From contig CALDKD010000102.1 in the NCBI GenBank assembly GCA_937898885.1, positions 1 through 14,478 of the forward strand: a DNA stretch of 14,478 nucleotides. The letters run 5' to 3'. The DNA is from an uncultured Bacteroidales bacterium. Its GTDB lineage: Bacteria > Bacteroidota > Bacteroidia > Bacteroidales > Bacteroidaceae. This document shows positions 1 through 6,852 of this stretch, one piece after another (positions within the stretch are counted from its first letter, which is position 1; each line of letters starts with the position of its first letter). The notes beneath the pieces were generated by a model, which was given only the letters and a program-made list of their open reading frames with translations, ran no database searches and was not told the origin of the DNA. The translations under genes and the position numbers were made by a program.

Positions 1-2
1 CT

Positions 3-10
3 TATTTTTG
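3..10 (+). promoter_or_regulatory. Bacteroidota -7 promoter element for ugd
   Basis: TATTTTTG matches the Bacteroidota primary-sigma -7 consensus TAnnTTTG exactly. Its distance to the ATG at 34 predicts a 5' leader of roughly 15-20 nt. The expected -33 TTTG would lie outside the window, so only half of the promoter can be judged. Confidence 0.5.
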
Positions 11-33
11 CAAAGACTATAAAAACTAGACAT

Positions 34-1371
34 ATGAGAGCATTTCAGGATCTTAGGATAGCTGTTGCAGGTACCGGATATGTGGGCCTGTCCATTGCCA
101 CGCTGCTGGCTCAGCATCATCAAGTAACCGCGGTTGATGTCATTCCGGAGAAGGTGGAGAAAATCAACAATCGTATCTCGCCCATTCAGGATGAGTACAT
201 AGAGAAGTACTTTGCAGAGAAACAACTGAATCTGACGGCGACGCTTGACGGCGCATCTGCCTACAAGGATGCGGATTTTGTAGTCATCGCCGCACCCACC
301 AATTACGATCCTGTAAAGAATTTCTTTGATACTCATCACATAGAGGATGTGATAGACCTGGTGCTCAGCGTGAATCCCGATGCCGTGATGGTGATAAAGA
401 GCACCATCCCGGTAGGATACACACGCTCACTGTATGTGAGATACGCTCTCAAATTCCTGCTGAATCCGGAGCTGAAGGGCAAGAGGCTGAACCTTCTTTT
501 CTCGCCGGAGTTCCTGCGCGAGAGCAAGGCACTCTATGATAACCTCTACCCAAGCCGCATCATTGTGGGATATCCAAAACATATTGACTCGCCTGAGTTC
601 GATGAGGAGAACGCTGCGATAGATGCTATTGGCAATCCCGATGCTGAATCGTTTGCGAGGACATTTGCCGCGCTGCTTAAGGAGGGGGCCATCAAAGAGG
701 ATATTGATACCCTGTTTATGGGAATGAAGGAGGCAGAGGCGGTAAAGCTGTTCGCGAACACTTATCTGGCGCTGCGCGTGAGCTATTTCAACGAGCTTGA
801 TACCTATGCAGAGGTCAAGGGTCTGGACTCAGCCGCAATAATCCAGGGCATAGGACTTGACCCGCGTATCGGCACGCACTACAACAATCCTTCGTTCGGT
901 TACGGCGGATACTGTCTGCCTAAGGATACCAAGCAGTTGCTGGCAAACTATGCCGATGTCCCGCAGAATATGATGTCGGCCATCGTTGAGAGCAACCGCA
1001 CCCGCAAGGATTTCATTGCTGACCAGGTGCTGGCCAAGGCCGGCGCATACGGTGCGAACTCAGCCTGGGCTTCGGACAAGGAGAAAGAGGTTGTTGTCGG
1101 CGTTTACCGCCTGACAATGAAGTCGAACTCCGATAATTTCCGTCAGAGCTCCATTCAGGGCGTGATGAAGCGCATAAAGGCAAAAGGCGCGCAGGTAATC
1201 ATCTATGAGCCGACCCTGGCCGACGGCGAGTCGTTCTTCGGCAGCAAGGTTGTGAATGATCTGGACCAATTCAAGGCGCTGAGCGATGCCATTATCGCCA
1301 ACCGCTATGACGCATGTCTGGATGATGTGGAGCAGAAAGTATATACCCGCGATATCTTCCGGCGCGACTGA
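34..1371 (+). CDS. ugd: UDP-glucose 6-dehydrogenase
   Basis: This enzyme oxidises UDP-glucose to UDP-glucuronate with two NAD+ in the cytosol, supplying precursors for acidic surface polysaccharides. The N-terminal Rossmann motif GTGYVG is at residues 13-18, with Asp35 at the end of the second strand. KSTIPVG (122-128) and SPEFLRES (157-164) follow. The conserved Lys is Lys238 in EAVKLFANTYLA, and the catalytic Cys is Cys294 in FGYGGYCLPKDTKQL. The body closely resembles the short Escherichia/Klebsiella Ugd, but at 445 residues it is longer than the usual ~388. The extra residues fall mainly near 139-151, 184-203 and 337-352. The ATG at 34 places the Rossmann fold at the expected distance. 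The gene ends exactly where the convergent nucleotidyltransferase gene ends. Assignment to UDP-glucose rather than another UDP-sugar is by family resemblance. Confidence 0.93.
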   Translation: MRAFQDLRIAVAGTGYVGLSIATLLAQHHQVTAVDVIPEKVEKINNRISPIQDEYIEKYFAEKQLNLTATLDGASAYKDADFVVIAAPTNYDPVKNFFDTHHIEDVIDLVLSVNPDAVMVIKSTIPVGYTRSLYVRYALKFLLNPELKGKRLNLLFSPEFLRESKALYDNLYPSRIIVGYPKHIDSPEFDEENAAIDAIGNPDAESFARTFAALLKEGAIKEDIDTLFMGMKEAEAVKLFANTYLALRVSYFNELDTYAEVKGLDSAAIIQGIGLDPRIGTHYNNPSFGYGGYCLPKDTKQLLANYADVPQNMMSAIVESNRTRKDFIADQVLAKAGAYGANSAWASDKEKEVVVGVYRLTMKSNSDNFRQSSIQGVMKRIKAKGAQVIIYEPTLADGESFFGSKVVNDLDQFKALSDAIIANRYDACLDDVEQKVYTRDIFRRD

Positions 1372-2106
1372 TCAGTCTATCAGGACGTGTGCCTCGGCGT
1401 AGGTCAGGTCGGCCTCATCGTCAATCTCGTACCACTGAAGGCCCTCTATCTTGAGGACGTTCATCGGGGTGATGCGCTGGCTTACGCCAAGGAGCATATA
1501 CTCATAGCCTAGTTTTGGCTTCTCGTCAACGATTTTGGCGTACTCCTCTACGCAGGTCTTGTAAAAACCGTTGCTGAGCTTGTGGATGCCTACAAGCTCA
1601 CCGGACGGATTTATCTGTGTCTTGTCGGTGGAACAGTCGGTCAGCTCGCAGCGGCTGTTCATCTCAACGTAGTACTGGTCCTGGAACTTGGTTACTGGAG
1701 CTATCAGCATTGCGGACTCATACCGGCAGTCAATGAGGTCCTGGATGGCGCGGCGCTCATAGACAAGGTCGCTCTCAAGAAGCAGGAAATCGTGGTTGCC
1801 GATAGCCTCACGGCAATTATATAAGGTGTACATACTGTTGGTCTCGGCGAAGCGCGGGCTGAAGATGCACTCAGCCTTCACCTTTCCGGCGTGCTTGCTG
1901 TTTATCTCTGCTGCCAGAGCCTCGTACTTCTCCTTGTGATAACCTGTTCCTATGATGATGCGCTCTATGCCGCATTCTATCAATGTATCCACACTGCGGA
2001 CAACCATTCCCTTGCCCTTGAACTCAACAAATCCTTTTGGTATAATCTCTGTGTACTTGCCGAAACGGGTTCCCATACCCGCTGCCATAATTACCGCTGT
2101 CTTCAT
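1372..2106 (-). CDS. LicC/PntC-like sugar or head-group nucleotidyltransferase
   Basis: This 244-residue protein is a single nucleotidyltransferase domain that transfers a nucleotide from an NTP to a phosphorylated substrate. The NTP-binding loop AAGMGTRFG is at 8-16, with Lys24 in PKGFVEF. The likely metal-binding Asp113 lies in LLLESDLVYE, and the late segment around 225-238 (WYEIDDEADLTYAE) is characteristic of LicC-type phosphocholine cytidylyltransferases and the related 2-aminoethylphosphonate cytidylyltransferases. That suggests a CTP-dependent enzyme activating a phosphorylated amine such as phosphocholine, phosphoethanolamine or an aminophosphonate. A sugar-1-phosphate substrate is not excluded. 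No LicA-like kinase or LicD-like transferase is in the window. It is the last minus-strand gene after a DUF2490 gene, separated by a palindrome that may give it its own promoter. Its stop codon abuts the ugd stop. Confidence 0.8.
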   Translation of the reverse strand: MKTAVIMAAGMGTRFGKYTEIIPKGFVEFKGKGMVVRSVDTLIECGIERIIIGTGYHKEKYEALAAEINSKHAGKVKAECIFSPRFAETNSMYTLYNCREAIGNHDFLLLESDLVYERRAIQDLIDCRYESAMLIAPVTKFQDQYYVEMNSRCELTDCSTDKTQINPSGELVGIHKLSNGFYKTCVEEYAKIVDEKPKLGYEYMLLGVSQRITPMNVLKIEGLQWYEIDDEADLTYAEAHVLID

Positions 2107-2125
2107 CTCAAAATACTATCCACAT

Positions 2126-2162
2126 AAAAAAAGATAACCAAAGATACGAATATCTTTGATTA
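2126..2162 (-). terminator. Minus-strand hairpin with TTCG loop and T-tract
   Basis: Read on the minus strand, an 8-bp stem (2139-2146 with 2151-2158) closes a TTCG tetraloop. It is extended by three pairs beyond one mismatch and is followed by seven T (complement of the A run 2126-2132). This looks like an intrinsic terminator or attenuator for the operon ending at 2186. The stem is AT-rich, so strength is uncertain, and the same arms carry -7-like elements. Confidence 0.55.
2139..2146 (-). promoter_or_regulatory. -7 element candidate for the nucleotidyltransferase gene
   Basis: On the minus strand this reads TATCTTTG, an exact TAnnTTTG match, predicting initiation about 25 nt before the ATG at 2106. 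No clear -33 TTTG is seen at the usual distance. It is part of the palindrome that also resembles a terminator. Confidence 0.4.
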
Positions 2163-2185
2163 CCCTATATACGCTTGCTTAATAA

Positions 2186-2806
2186 TTACAGTTCAAAATT
2201 CAGTCCGAGCCCTATTACGTGCTCTGCAGGGGCGGTCTTGAAAGCATAGTACATATAATACCCCTCAATCTGCATATAATCCAGCACATCGTATGTGCAG
2301 GACACGTAATGGCGTGTCTTCTTCCATTCGGTGCCCCAGGTGAACACCTCGGGTGCAAGGGAGATGCCGAACTTGCTGTCTGGGATGCTGTAGGCCACTT
2401 TCAGACGGCTTCGAAGCTCGTTGGTGGCGGTGCCGGTGAAGCCGTGGCGGTAGCGCTCGCGGATGGATACCTTGAAGTTGCCGGACTTGAGCGTGCCGGT
2501 AAGCTCGGCCTCCATATAGTGCTTCCAGTAGCCGGGCTCACGAACGGGTACGTAGCTCACTCCAGCCTTGAGCCAGGGCAGTACCTTGTAGCTCAGGGTG
2601 GTGCGGTTATACCAGCACTCCATACGGTTGAACTGGTAGTTGTCGTGCTCAAAGTATGTGGTCAGGCCCAGACCTGTATCACCGAATTCGTGACCAAGCT
2701 CAAGGAAAAGCCATCCGCCGAAGGTCTCATCGTCCTGAGCACAGGCTGTACCGCAGCATAACGCTGCGACTATTATACTTAATATCCATTTGTTCTTCAT
2801 AATCAT
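2186..2806 (-). CDS. DUF2490 family outer-membrane beta-barrel protein
   Basis: The protein has a cleavable Sec signal peptide: positively charged MKNK, a hydrophobic stretch, then an ACA-Q cleavage site near residues 21-24. After it comes a series of alternating amphipathic strands with aromatic ends, finishing in GLGLNFEL. This pattern, the length near 206 residues, and segments such as NRTTLSYKVLPWLKAGVSY and RSRLKVAYS fit the DUF2490 outer-membrane family, whose function is not established. Start choice: ATG at 2806 overlaps the upstream permease stop as ATGA, which suggests coupled translation, but the in-frame ATG at 2800 (MKNK) is equally good for the signal peptide. It probably forms an operon with the permease and the HTH-oxidoreductase fusion. 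A passive pore for the permease substrate is conceivable but unproven. Confidence 0.75.
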   Translation of the reverse strand: MIMKNKWILSIIVAALCCGTACAQDDETFGGWLFLELGHEFGDTGLGLTTYFEHDNYQFNRMECWYNRTTLSYKVLPWLKAGVSYVPVREPGYWKHYMEAELTGTLKSGNFKVSIRERYRHGFTGTATNELRSRLKVAYSIPDSKFGISLAPEVFTWGTEWKKTRHYVSCTYDVLDYMQIEGYYMYYAFKTAPAEHVIGLGLNFEL

Positions 2807-4278
2807 CTTGCTTTTGGGTAATTTGATTCTGCGATAAAGTATTTACGCTGGCGAATAAAGAATACTATACCTATCAGTATCCATATGAGCAACATAATAT
2901 ATGACTGCTTGCAGAAATGTACTCCGGACAAGCCTTCGATGGGTACAAGTTGCAGTATTATGAATATGAGCGAGAACATTCCGCCAAGCGTGGCCATCAT
3001 CTTAAGCGGGAACATCGCGTCATTTTGCTTGTTGAGTATTACAAGCGTGGATGCGCAAGTGAAGAAGAATCCGATGGATGCTCCGATGGCGCTCATATCA
3101 ACGAACCAGCCCAATGCCTCACGTCCAAGGATAGGACCGCTCAATGAGATGATGATACAGAATATCATAGCATTGCTGGGAGTTCCATATTTCGGGTGAA
3201 TCTTTCCGAATATCTCAGGAAGATAACCGTCACGGCTCATTGAGTACATCAGACGGCTTGACGCCAGATAGAATCCCATAATACCCGACAGTACAGCACA
3301 TGATACTGCGGTGCCAATCAGGATTTTACCAAATGTTCCGAGAATCTCCTCGGCAGCTATAAGAAGTACCCAGTCTCCGGCAATGACGCGCTCTGGCCAA
3401 TACTTTGATGCTGCGGCGGCAACAGTATTGTTTGATATATATACGAAGGCACCGAATATGATGGCAATGATCATAATTGACATTACCTTCTTATTTGAGA
3501 AATTAAATTCCTCTGCAGCCTGCGGTATGGTATCAAAGCCGACAAAAGCCCAAGGCGCTATGGCGAATGTTGCCAGAATGGCTGACAGTATGCCTTGGGT
3601 ACCAATGTGCGCAAGTTGACTTATGTCGGCACCGGTAGAGCCCGAGGCCAGTGCGGCGGCCCTGTCAAATCCCCATACCGGCTCCATGTTTGCCAGACAA
3701 GTCTTACTGCTGATCAAGCCGGCGGCGGCAAGACAGAATACCGAGCTGACCAACAGGACTGCAAGAACAGTCTGAATGAAACCAGCTTTCCTGACACCTA
3801 TTATATTAAGCCATCCAAACAATATTAGAATACCCATGGCAAGTATCATCTCGCCGCACCAGACATCGAAACCGGCTATCTGATAATGGAATCCCCATTT
3901 CAATATATCTGCGGCGCCATCAAGCCCGTCCACAATAAGGCCTATGGCAGTTGAGTTCATTGGCACATTTGTCAGATAGGCGGCAACAAGGAACCATCCG
4001 CAGATGTATGCAGGTACACGTCCAAAACAGTTCTTTGTGAACGTGAACTCACCGCCGGCCTTGGGAAATTTTGGTACCATATATGCGTAGCTGAAGGCGA
4101 TGATCACCATTACCAACGCGCCGAGAATCATGGCAATTGCTGTTCCATATACACCTGAGTTAGGTAAGAACTTCTTGCCTGGATTAATGAAGGCACCCCA
4201 TCCGATAATACAGCCGAATGCCAGTGCCCATACATGCATGGGGGAAAGCTGTTTTTGCAAACCTGTTTTCTGTTCCAT
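2803..4278 (-). CDS. APC-family amino acid/amine permease
   Basis: This is an inner-membrane secondary transporter of the amino acid-polyamine-organocation superfamily, 491 residues. About twelve hydrophobic segments can be counted, near 14-34, 45-68, 89-112, 144-162, 166-190, 228-250, 266-290, 303-333, 367-390, 393-415, 426-446 and 458-475. The broken first helix carries GWGAFINPG (26-34), the substrate-binding unwound region of APC proteins. PKAGGEFTF (72-80), GFDTIPQAAEEF (247-258) and SRLMYSMSRDGYLP (341-354) are further family hallmarks. The substrate cannot be read from the sequence; amino acids or small amines such as ethanolamine are the usual range. It lies 5 nt after the HTH-oxidoreductase fusion gene and overlaps the DUF2490 gene by 4 nt, so the three should be one transcript and the fusion protein may regulate it. 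Confidence 0.88.
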   Translation of the reverse strand: MEQKTGLQKQLSPMHVWALAFGCIIGWGAFINPGKKFLPNSGVYGTAIAMILGALVMVIIAFSYAYMVPKFPKAGGEFTFTKNCFGRVPAYICGWFLVAAYLTNVPMNSTAIGLIVDGLDGAADILKWGFHYQIAGFDVWCGEMILAMGILILFGWLNIIGVRKAGFIQTVLAVLLVSSVFCLAAAGLISSKTCLANMEPVWGFDRAAALASGSTGADISQLAHIGTQGILSAILATFAIAPWAFVGFDTIPQAAEEFNFSNKKVMSIMIIAIIFGAFVYISNNTVAAAASKYWPERVIAGDWVLLIAAEEILGTFGKILIGTAVSCAVLSGIMGFYLASSRLMYSMSRDGYLPEIFGKIHPKYGTPSNAMIFCIIISLSGPILGREALGWFVDMSAIGASIGFFFTCASTLVILNKQNDAMFPLKMMATLGGMFSLIFIILQLVPIEGLSGVHFCKQSYIMLLIWILIGIVFFIRQRKYFIAESNYPKAR

Positions 4279-4283
4279 TCTAC

Positions 4284-5447
4284 TTACTTTGTCTTGAATA
4301 TTTTCTCCTGTAACTCTATTATCTTTAATATTTCCTCACGGCTGATGTACTTCCGTGTGCTGATATGGTTGATGCTGTCGCGCAGGGCCTGTATCTCGTA
4401 GCGCAGGCCGGCAGCCTCGTATGGGAAGAAGTATTTCTTGTTGTCGGCGGGGTTCTCGAAACGCACCTCAAAGTAATCGGGTTTCCACCAGGGAGCCGGC
4501 ACGTAGATGTATCCCTGGGTGCCGGATACTACCAGACTGCCCTCGCTCTTTACGCCTATGCCAACCTTGAGCGATGCTATGGCATCCTTATACTCTATTG
4601 TCGTATTTGTGAAGAGCATCTTGTCGTCGGTTTTCCTGGTGAATGAGTGGATGCTGCGGTAGCCGAATCCAAGCAACTTGAAAAAGACGAGCAACGGGTA
4701 GGAGAGGTTCTCCACCATACGCTCATTGGCGAAGTCTGGCGTTGAGTCTTCGGGCAGCAGATTGGTTACGGTGGCGGTTACATCTACCACCTGTCCGATG
4801 ATTCCGGTCTTAGTCATCATTATCATCTGCTCGAACGATGGACAGTAGGCTGTCTTGAGCGCGGTAAGCAGCACCAGATTTTTCTTTGCCGCGGCTTTGA
4901 GCAGGTCGGCAGCTTCTTTCACGTGCATGGTGAAGGGCATCTCGCACAGTACGTGACGGCCGTTTTCCAGCGCCATACCGGTATATTGGCAATGCGTATC
5001 TACTGGTGATGCCACATAGACGGCATCGACGTGTGCTAGTAACTCTTGCGGGGATGAGCAGCAGTTTGCGATGCCGTGCTTCTGGCAGAAAGCCGCAGTC
5101 TTGCTGTTCTCGGGATTGTATGCGGCGGTTACCGTGACGTCTTTTACGTGGATGACCTCGTGCATGAACCGCTCCGCGATGTTGCCTGTACCGATGATTC
5201 CGATTCTGACCTCTCCGGACTGGCCGCGGAATGTGGAATCGGCTGATATGGGCTGCCCCAGTGCTTTCTCAATCTTAAGCTGACTTTGGTGCGAGATGTT
5301 GAACTTGCCCGACATCCAGCGGCTTATCTCCGCCTCTTTTTTCCCGACAAGCATTGCGAGATCACGTTGCGTAATCCCTCTTTGCTCAAGAATGTCTCTT
5401 ATGTTGGAGAGTATTTCCTGATTCCGGATTTGCTTGTCTGCTTTCAT
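4284..5447 (-). CDS. XRE-type HTH fused to a degenerate Gfo/Idh/MocA oxidoreductase
   Basis: Residues 9-66 form a Cro/C1-type helix-turn-helix (GITQRDLAMLVGKKEAEISRW is the HTH core). After a short linker, residues 79-200 form a Rossmann domain with GIIGTGNIAE (83-91) for NAD(P) binding, followed by the C-terminal alpha/beta domain of the Gfo/Idh/MocA family. The hallmark EKP motif reads CEMP, with Met170 (codon ATG) where the catalytic Lys should be. The region aligned by eye to the catalytic D-x3-H helix reads E-N-L-S-Y (246-250). So the protein probably binds a dinucleotide and perhaps a sugar-like ligand but may not catalyse hydride transfer. It heads an apparent operon with the APC permease and DUF2490 gene. 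I infer a ligand- or redox-responsive transcription factor. The alternative is an oxidoreductase with altered chemistry. Confidence 0.85.
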   Translation of the reverse strand: MKADKQIRNQEILSNIRDILEQRGITQRDLAMLVGKKEAEISRWMSGKFNISHQSQLKIEKALGQPISADSTFRGQSGEVRIGIIGTGNIAERFMHEVIHVKDVTVTAAYNPENSKTAAFCQKHGIANCCSSPQELLAHVDAVYVASPVDTHCQYTGMALENGRHVLCEMPFTMHVKEAADLLKAAAKKNLVLLTALKTAYCPSFEQMIMMTKTGIIGQVVDVTATVTNLLPEDSTPDFANERMVENLSYPLLVFFKLLGFGYRSIHSFTRKTDDKMLFTNTTIEYKDAIASLKVGIGVKSEGSLVVSGTQGYIYVPAPWWKPDYFEVRFENPADNKKYFFPYEAAGLRYEIQALRDSINHISTRKYISREEILKIIELQEKIFKTK

Positions 5448-5455
5448 TACGACTG

Positions 5456-5463
5456 CAAATGTA
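5456..5463 (-). promoter_or_regulatory. -7 element for the HTH-oxidoreductase operon
   Basis: The minus strand reads TACATTTG, an exact TAnnTTTG match. Its end is only about 8 nt from the ATG at 5447, so transcription would begin within a few nucleotides of the start codon and give a nearly leaderless message. No clear -33 TTTG is present. Confidence 0.5.
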
Positions 5464-5698
5464 CAATTATAATGTCATGTGATGATTGTTGTTGCGCCTA
5501 CTTAACACAAAATTTATGAAATTGTACTAAAATGCTAAGAAATAGCTGCTGCTGCGCGGATGTACTTGCAAATGTGTTAATAGCAGCTTGTGCCGGTATT
5601 GTAAGATGGAATTGACAAATTGGCCTGAAAGTGCTGAAAAACGTGTGCTTGTGAATAATGTTGTGCTGAATTTGACTACAACGTGTAATGAAAATAGG

Positions 5699-5706
5699 TA
5701 CCTTTG
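5699..5706 (+). promoter_or_regulatory. -7 element for the adk fusion gene
   Basis: TACCTTTG matches TAnnTTTG. A TTTG at 5671-5674 lies 24 nt upstream, slightly further than the usual 19-21 nt. The predicted leader of roughly 35-40 nt is A/T-rich (TTAATTAATAAATAAATA), typical of efficiently translated Bacteroidota genes that lack a Shine-Dalgarno sequence. Confidence 0.55.
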
Positions 5707-5749
5707 CGCGCAATTTGTAAGCGACGGTTTAATTAATAAATAAATATAT

Positions 5750-6742
5750 ATGAAATACTATCTTTTGTTTGGACCTCCGGGCGCTGGAAAAGGAACGCAG
5801 GCAGGTGCCATTGCCGCAAAGTACAACCTGAAGCATATCAGCACCGGTGAGTTGCTGCGTAGCGAGATTGCGGCCGGTACCGAGCTTGGCATGATGGCCA
5901 AAAGTCTGATGGATGCCGGAAATTTTGTACCTGACTATGTGGTTGAGGGTATGATTGAGCACCTGTTCAATAGCACGAAGGGTGTGGCTGGCTTCCTGCT
6001 GGATGGTTTCCCAAGGACGGTTCGTCAGGCTGAGGACCTGGACCGCATTCTGTCTGAGCGCGGTGAGAAGGTGAATGCTGTGATTTCCATTATGATATCG
6101 GACGAGACAATCCGCGAGCGTCTGAAGCACAGGGCTTCCATTGAGGGACGTGCTGATGATGCCAACGAAGATACAATCAATAACCGTATAGAGACTTATC
6201 ATAAGAAGACTGAGCCGTTGATTGAGTATTACAAGGCTGCAGGCAAGTATCTTGAGGCTCCGGGCGAGGACGGCGTTGAGGCTGTGCGCGAGCATCTGTT
6301 TGACTTGTTCAATGGCCTGGATTCCACATATACCACTCAGCAGGTGGTTATTGACGATGCACTCTACCGTAAGCTTGAGGAAGAGGCGCGCGACACTCCA
6401 AGGCTGCGTATGAACTATGACCTTCGCAATGGCGACAACGACGGCTCGCAGCGTATGCTGAACGTGTGGCTGCCGGGAAGCAAGCTTGTGGTGCACCGCC
6501 ATCAGCAGACAAATGAGACTATCCTTGTGCTGAAGGGCAGGATGGATGTGATTCTCTACAACGACAATGGCGAGGAGATTGAGCGCTACCATATGGGAGG
6601 CGACAGCGGAATTCACGGCATAAACGTGACGAAGGGAAGCTGGCATACTGTGGAGGCCCTTGATATGACCATCACATTTACCGCAAAGAGCGGCGCCTGG
6701 GCTACAAATGCTCCGGAGGATATTCTGGATGTGAGACGCTGA
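5750..6742 (+). CDS. adk: Adenylate kinase fused to a WbuC-type cupin
   Basis: Residues 1-189 are a complete short-LID adenylate kinase, which interconverts ATP + AMP and 2 ADP in the cytosol. The P-loop GPPGAGKGT is at 8-16, STGELLR at 31-37, the family signature FLLDGFPRT at 82-90, and a short LID with EGRADDANEDTINNR at 132-146. Bacteroidota Adk normally stops near residue 190. Here the frame continues without a stop into residues 196-330, which match the WbuC cupin family: TPRLRMNYDLRNG (216-228), QRMLNVWLPG (234-243), the metal-ligand pattern HRH at 249-251, ETILVLKGRMDV (256-267) and KGSWHTVEAL with His299. WbuC proteins occur near O-antigen genes; their reaction is not known. The single frame and absence of an internal start with spacing argue for a true fusion. 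A terminator follows directly, so the gene is probably monocistronic. Confidence 0.93.
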   Translation: MKYYLLFGPPGAGKGTQAGAIAAKYNLKHISTGELLRSEIAAGTELGMMAKSLMDAGNFVPDYVVEGMIEHLFNSTKGVAGFLLDGFPRTVRQAEDLDRILSERGEKVNAVISIMISDETIRERLKHRASIEGRADDANEDTINNRIETYHKKTEPLIEYYKAAGKYLEAPGEDGVEAVREHLFDLFNGLDSTYTTQQVVIDDALYRKLEEEARDTPRLRMNYDLRNGDNDGSQRMLNVWLPGSKLVVHRHQQTNETILVLKGRMDVILYNDNGEEIERYHMGGDSGIHGINVTKGSWHTVEALDMTITFTAKSGAWATNAPEDILDVRR

Positions 6743-6767
6743 GCCCCTTATAAGGCGATTCTATATT

Positions 6768-6804
6768 AACCGATGTCTGCATTGCTTGCGGCATCGGTTT
6801 TTTT
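6768..6804 (+). terminator. Intrinsic terminator after the adk fusion
   Basis: AACCGATG (6768-6775) pairs perfectly with CATCGGTT (6792-6799) around a 16-nt loop, and a seven-T run (6798-6804) ends the element. The promoter of the next gene begins immediately after it. Confidence 0.85.
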
Positions 6805-6805
6805 G

Positions 6806-6813
6806 TATATTTG
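6806..6813 (+). promoter_or_regulatory. -7 element for the lipoprotein gene
   Basis: TATATTTG matches TAnnTTTG. A TTG at 6782-6784, inside the terminator loop, lies 21 nt upstream and may serve as the -33 element, so the terminator and promoter overlap. The predicted leader to the ATG at 6853 is about 35 nt and A/T-rich. Confidence 0.55.
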
Positions 6814-6852
6814 CCGTGAAATCTTTATTACAAACACTTAATTTATTTTACT

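Larger units (their letters stand above)
5448..5749. other. Divergent intergenic region, no gene seen
   Basis: This spacer separates the minus-strand HTH-oxidoreductase operon from the plus-strand adk fusion. It holds a -7-like element at each end. A 7-bp inverted repeat (AGCTGCT 5544-5550, AGCAGCT 5582-5588) with a 31-nt loop is the only structure noticed. The short open frames here have no recognisable protein features. Confidence 0.5.

Noticed and set aside
2219..2761. 180-codon plus-strand frame opposite the DUF2490 gene
   Set aside because: It is the antisense shadow of a gene with a good signal peptide and barrel pattern, and no promoter element precedes it.
2186..2806. DUF2490 protein as a lipoprotein because of cysteines at residues 17, 18 and 22
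   Set aside because: None of the cysteines is preceded by a proper lipobox; an ACA-Q type I cleavage site fits better.
5729..6646. Long open frame of about 305 codons on the minus strand inside the adk fusion gene
   Set aside because: It is antisense to a gene with clear Adk and cupin motifs, and its translation shows no domain-like pattern. It reflects codon bias of the real gene.
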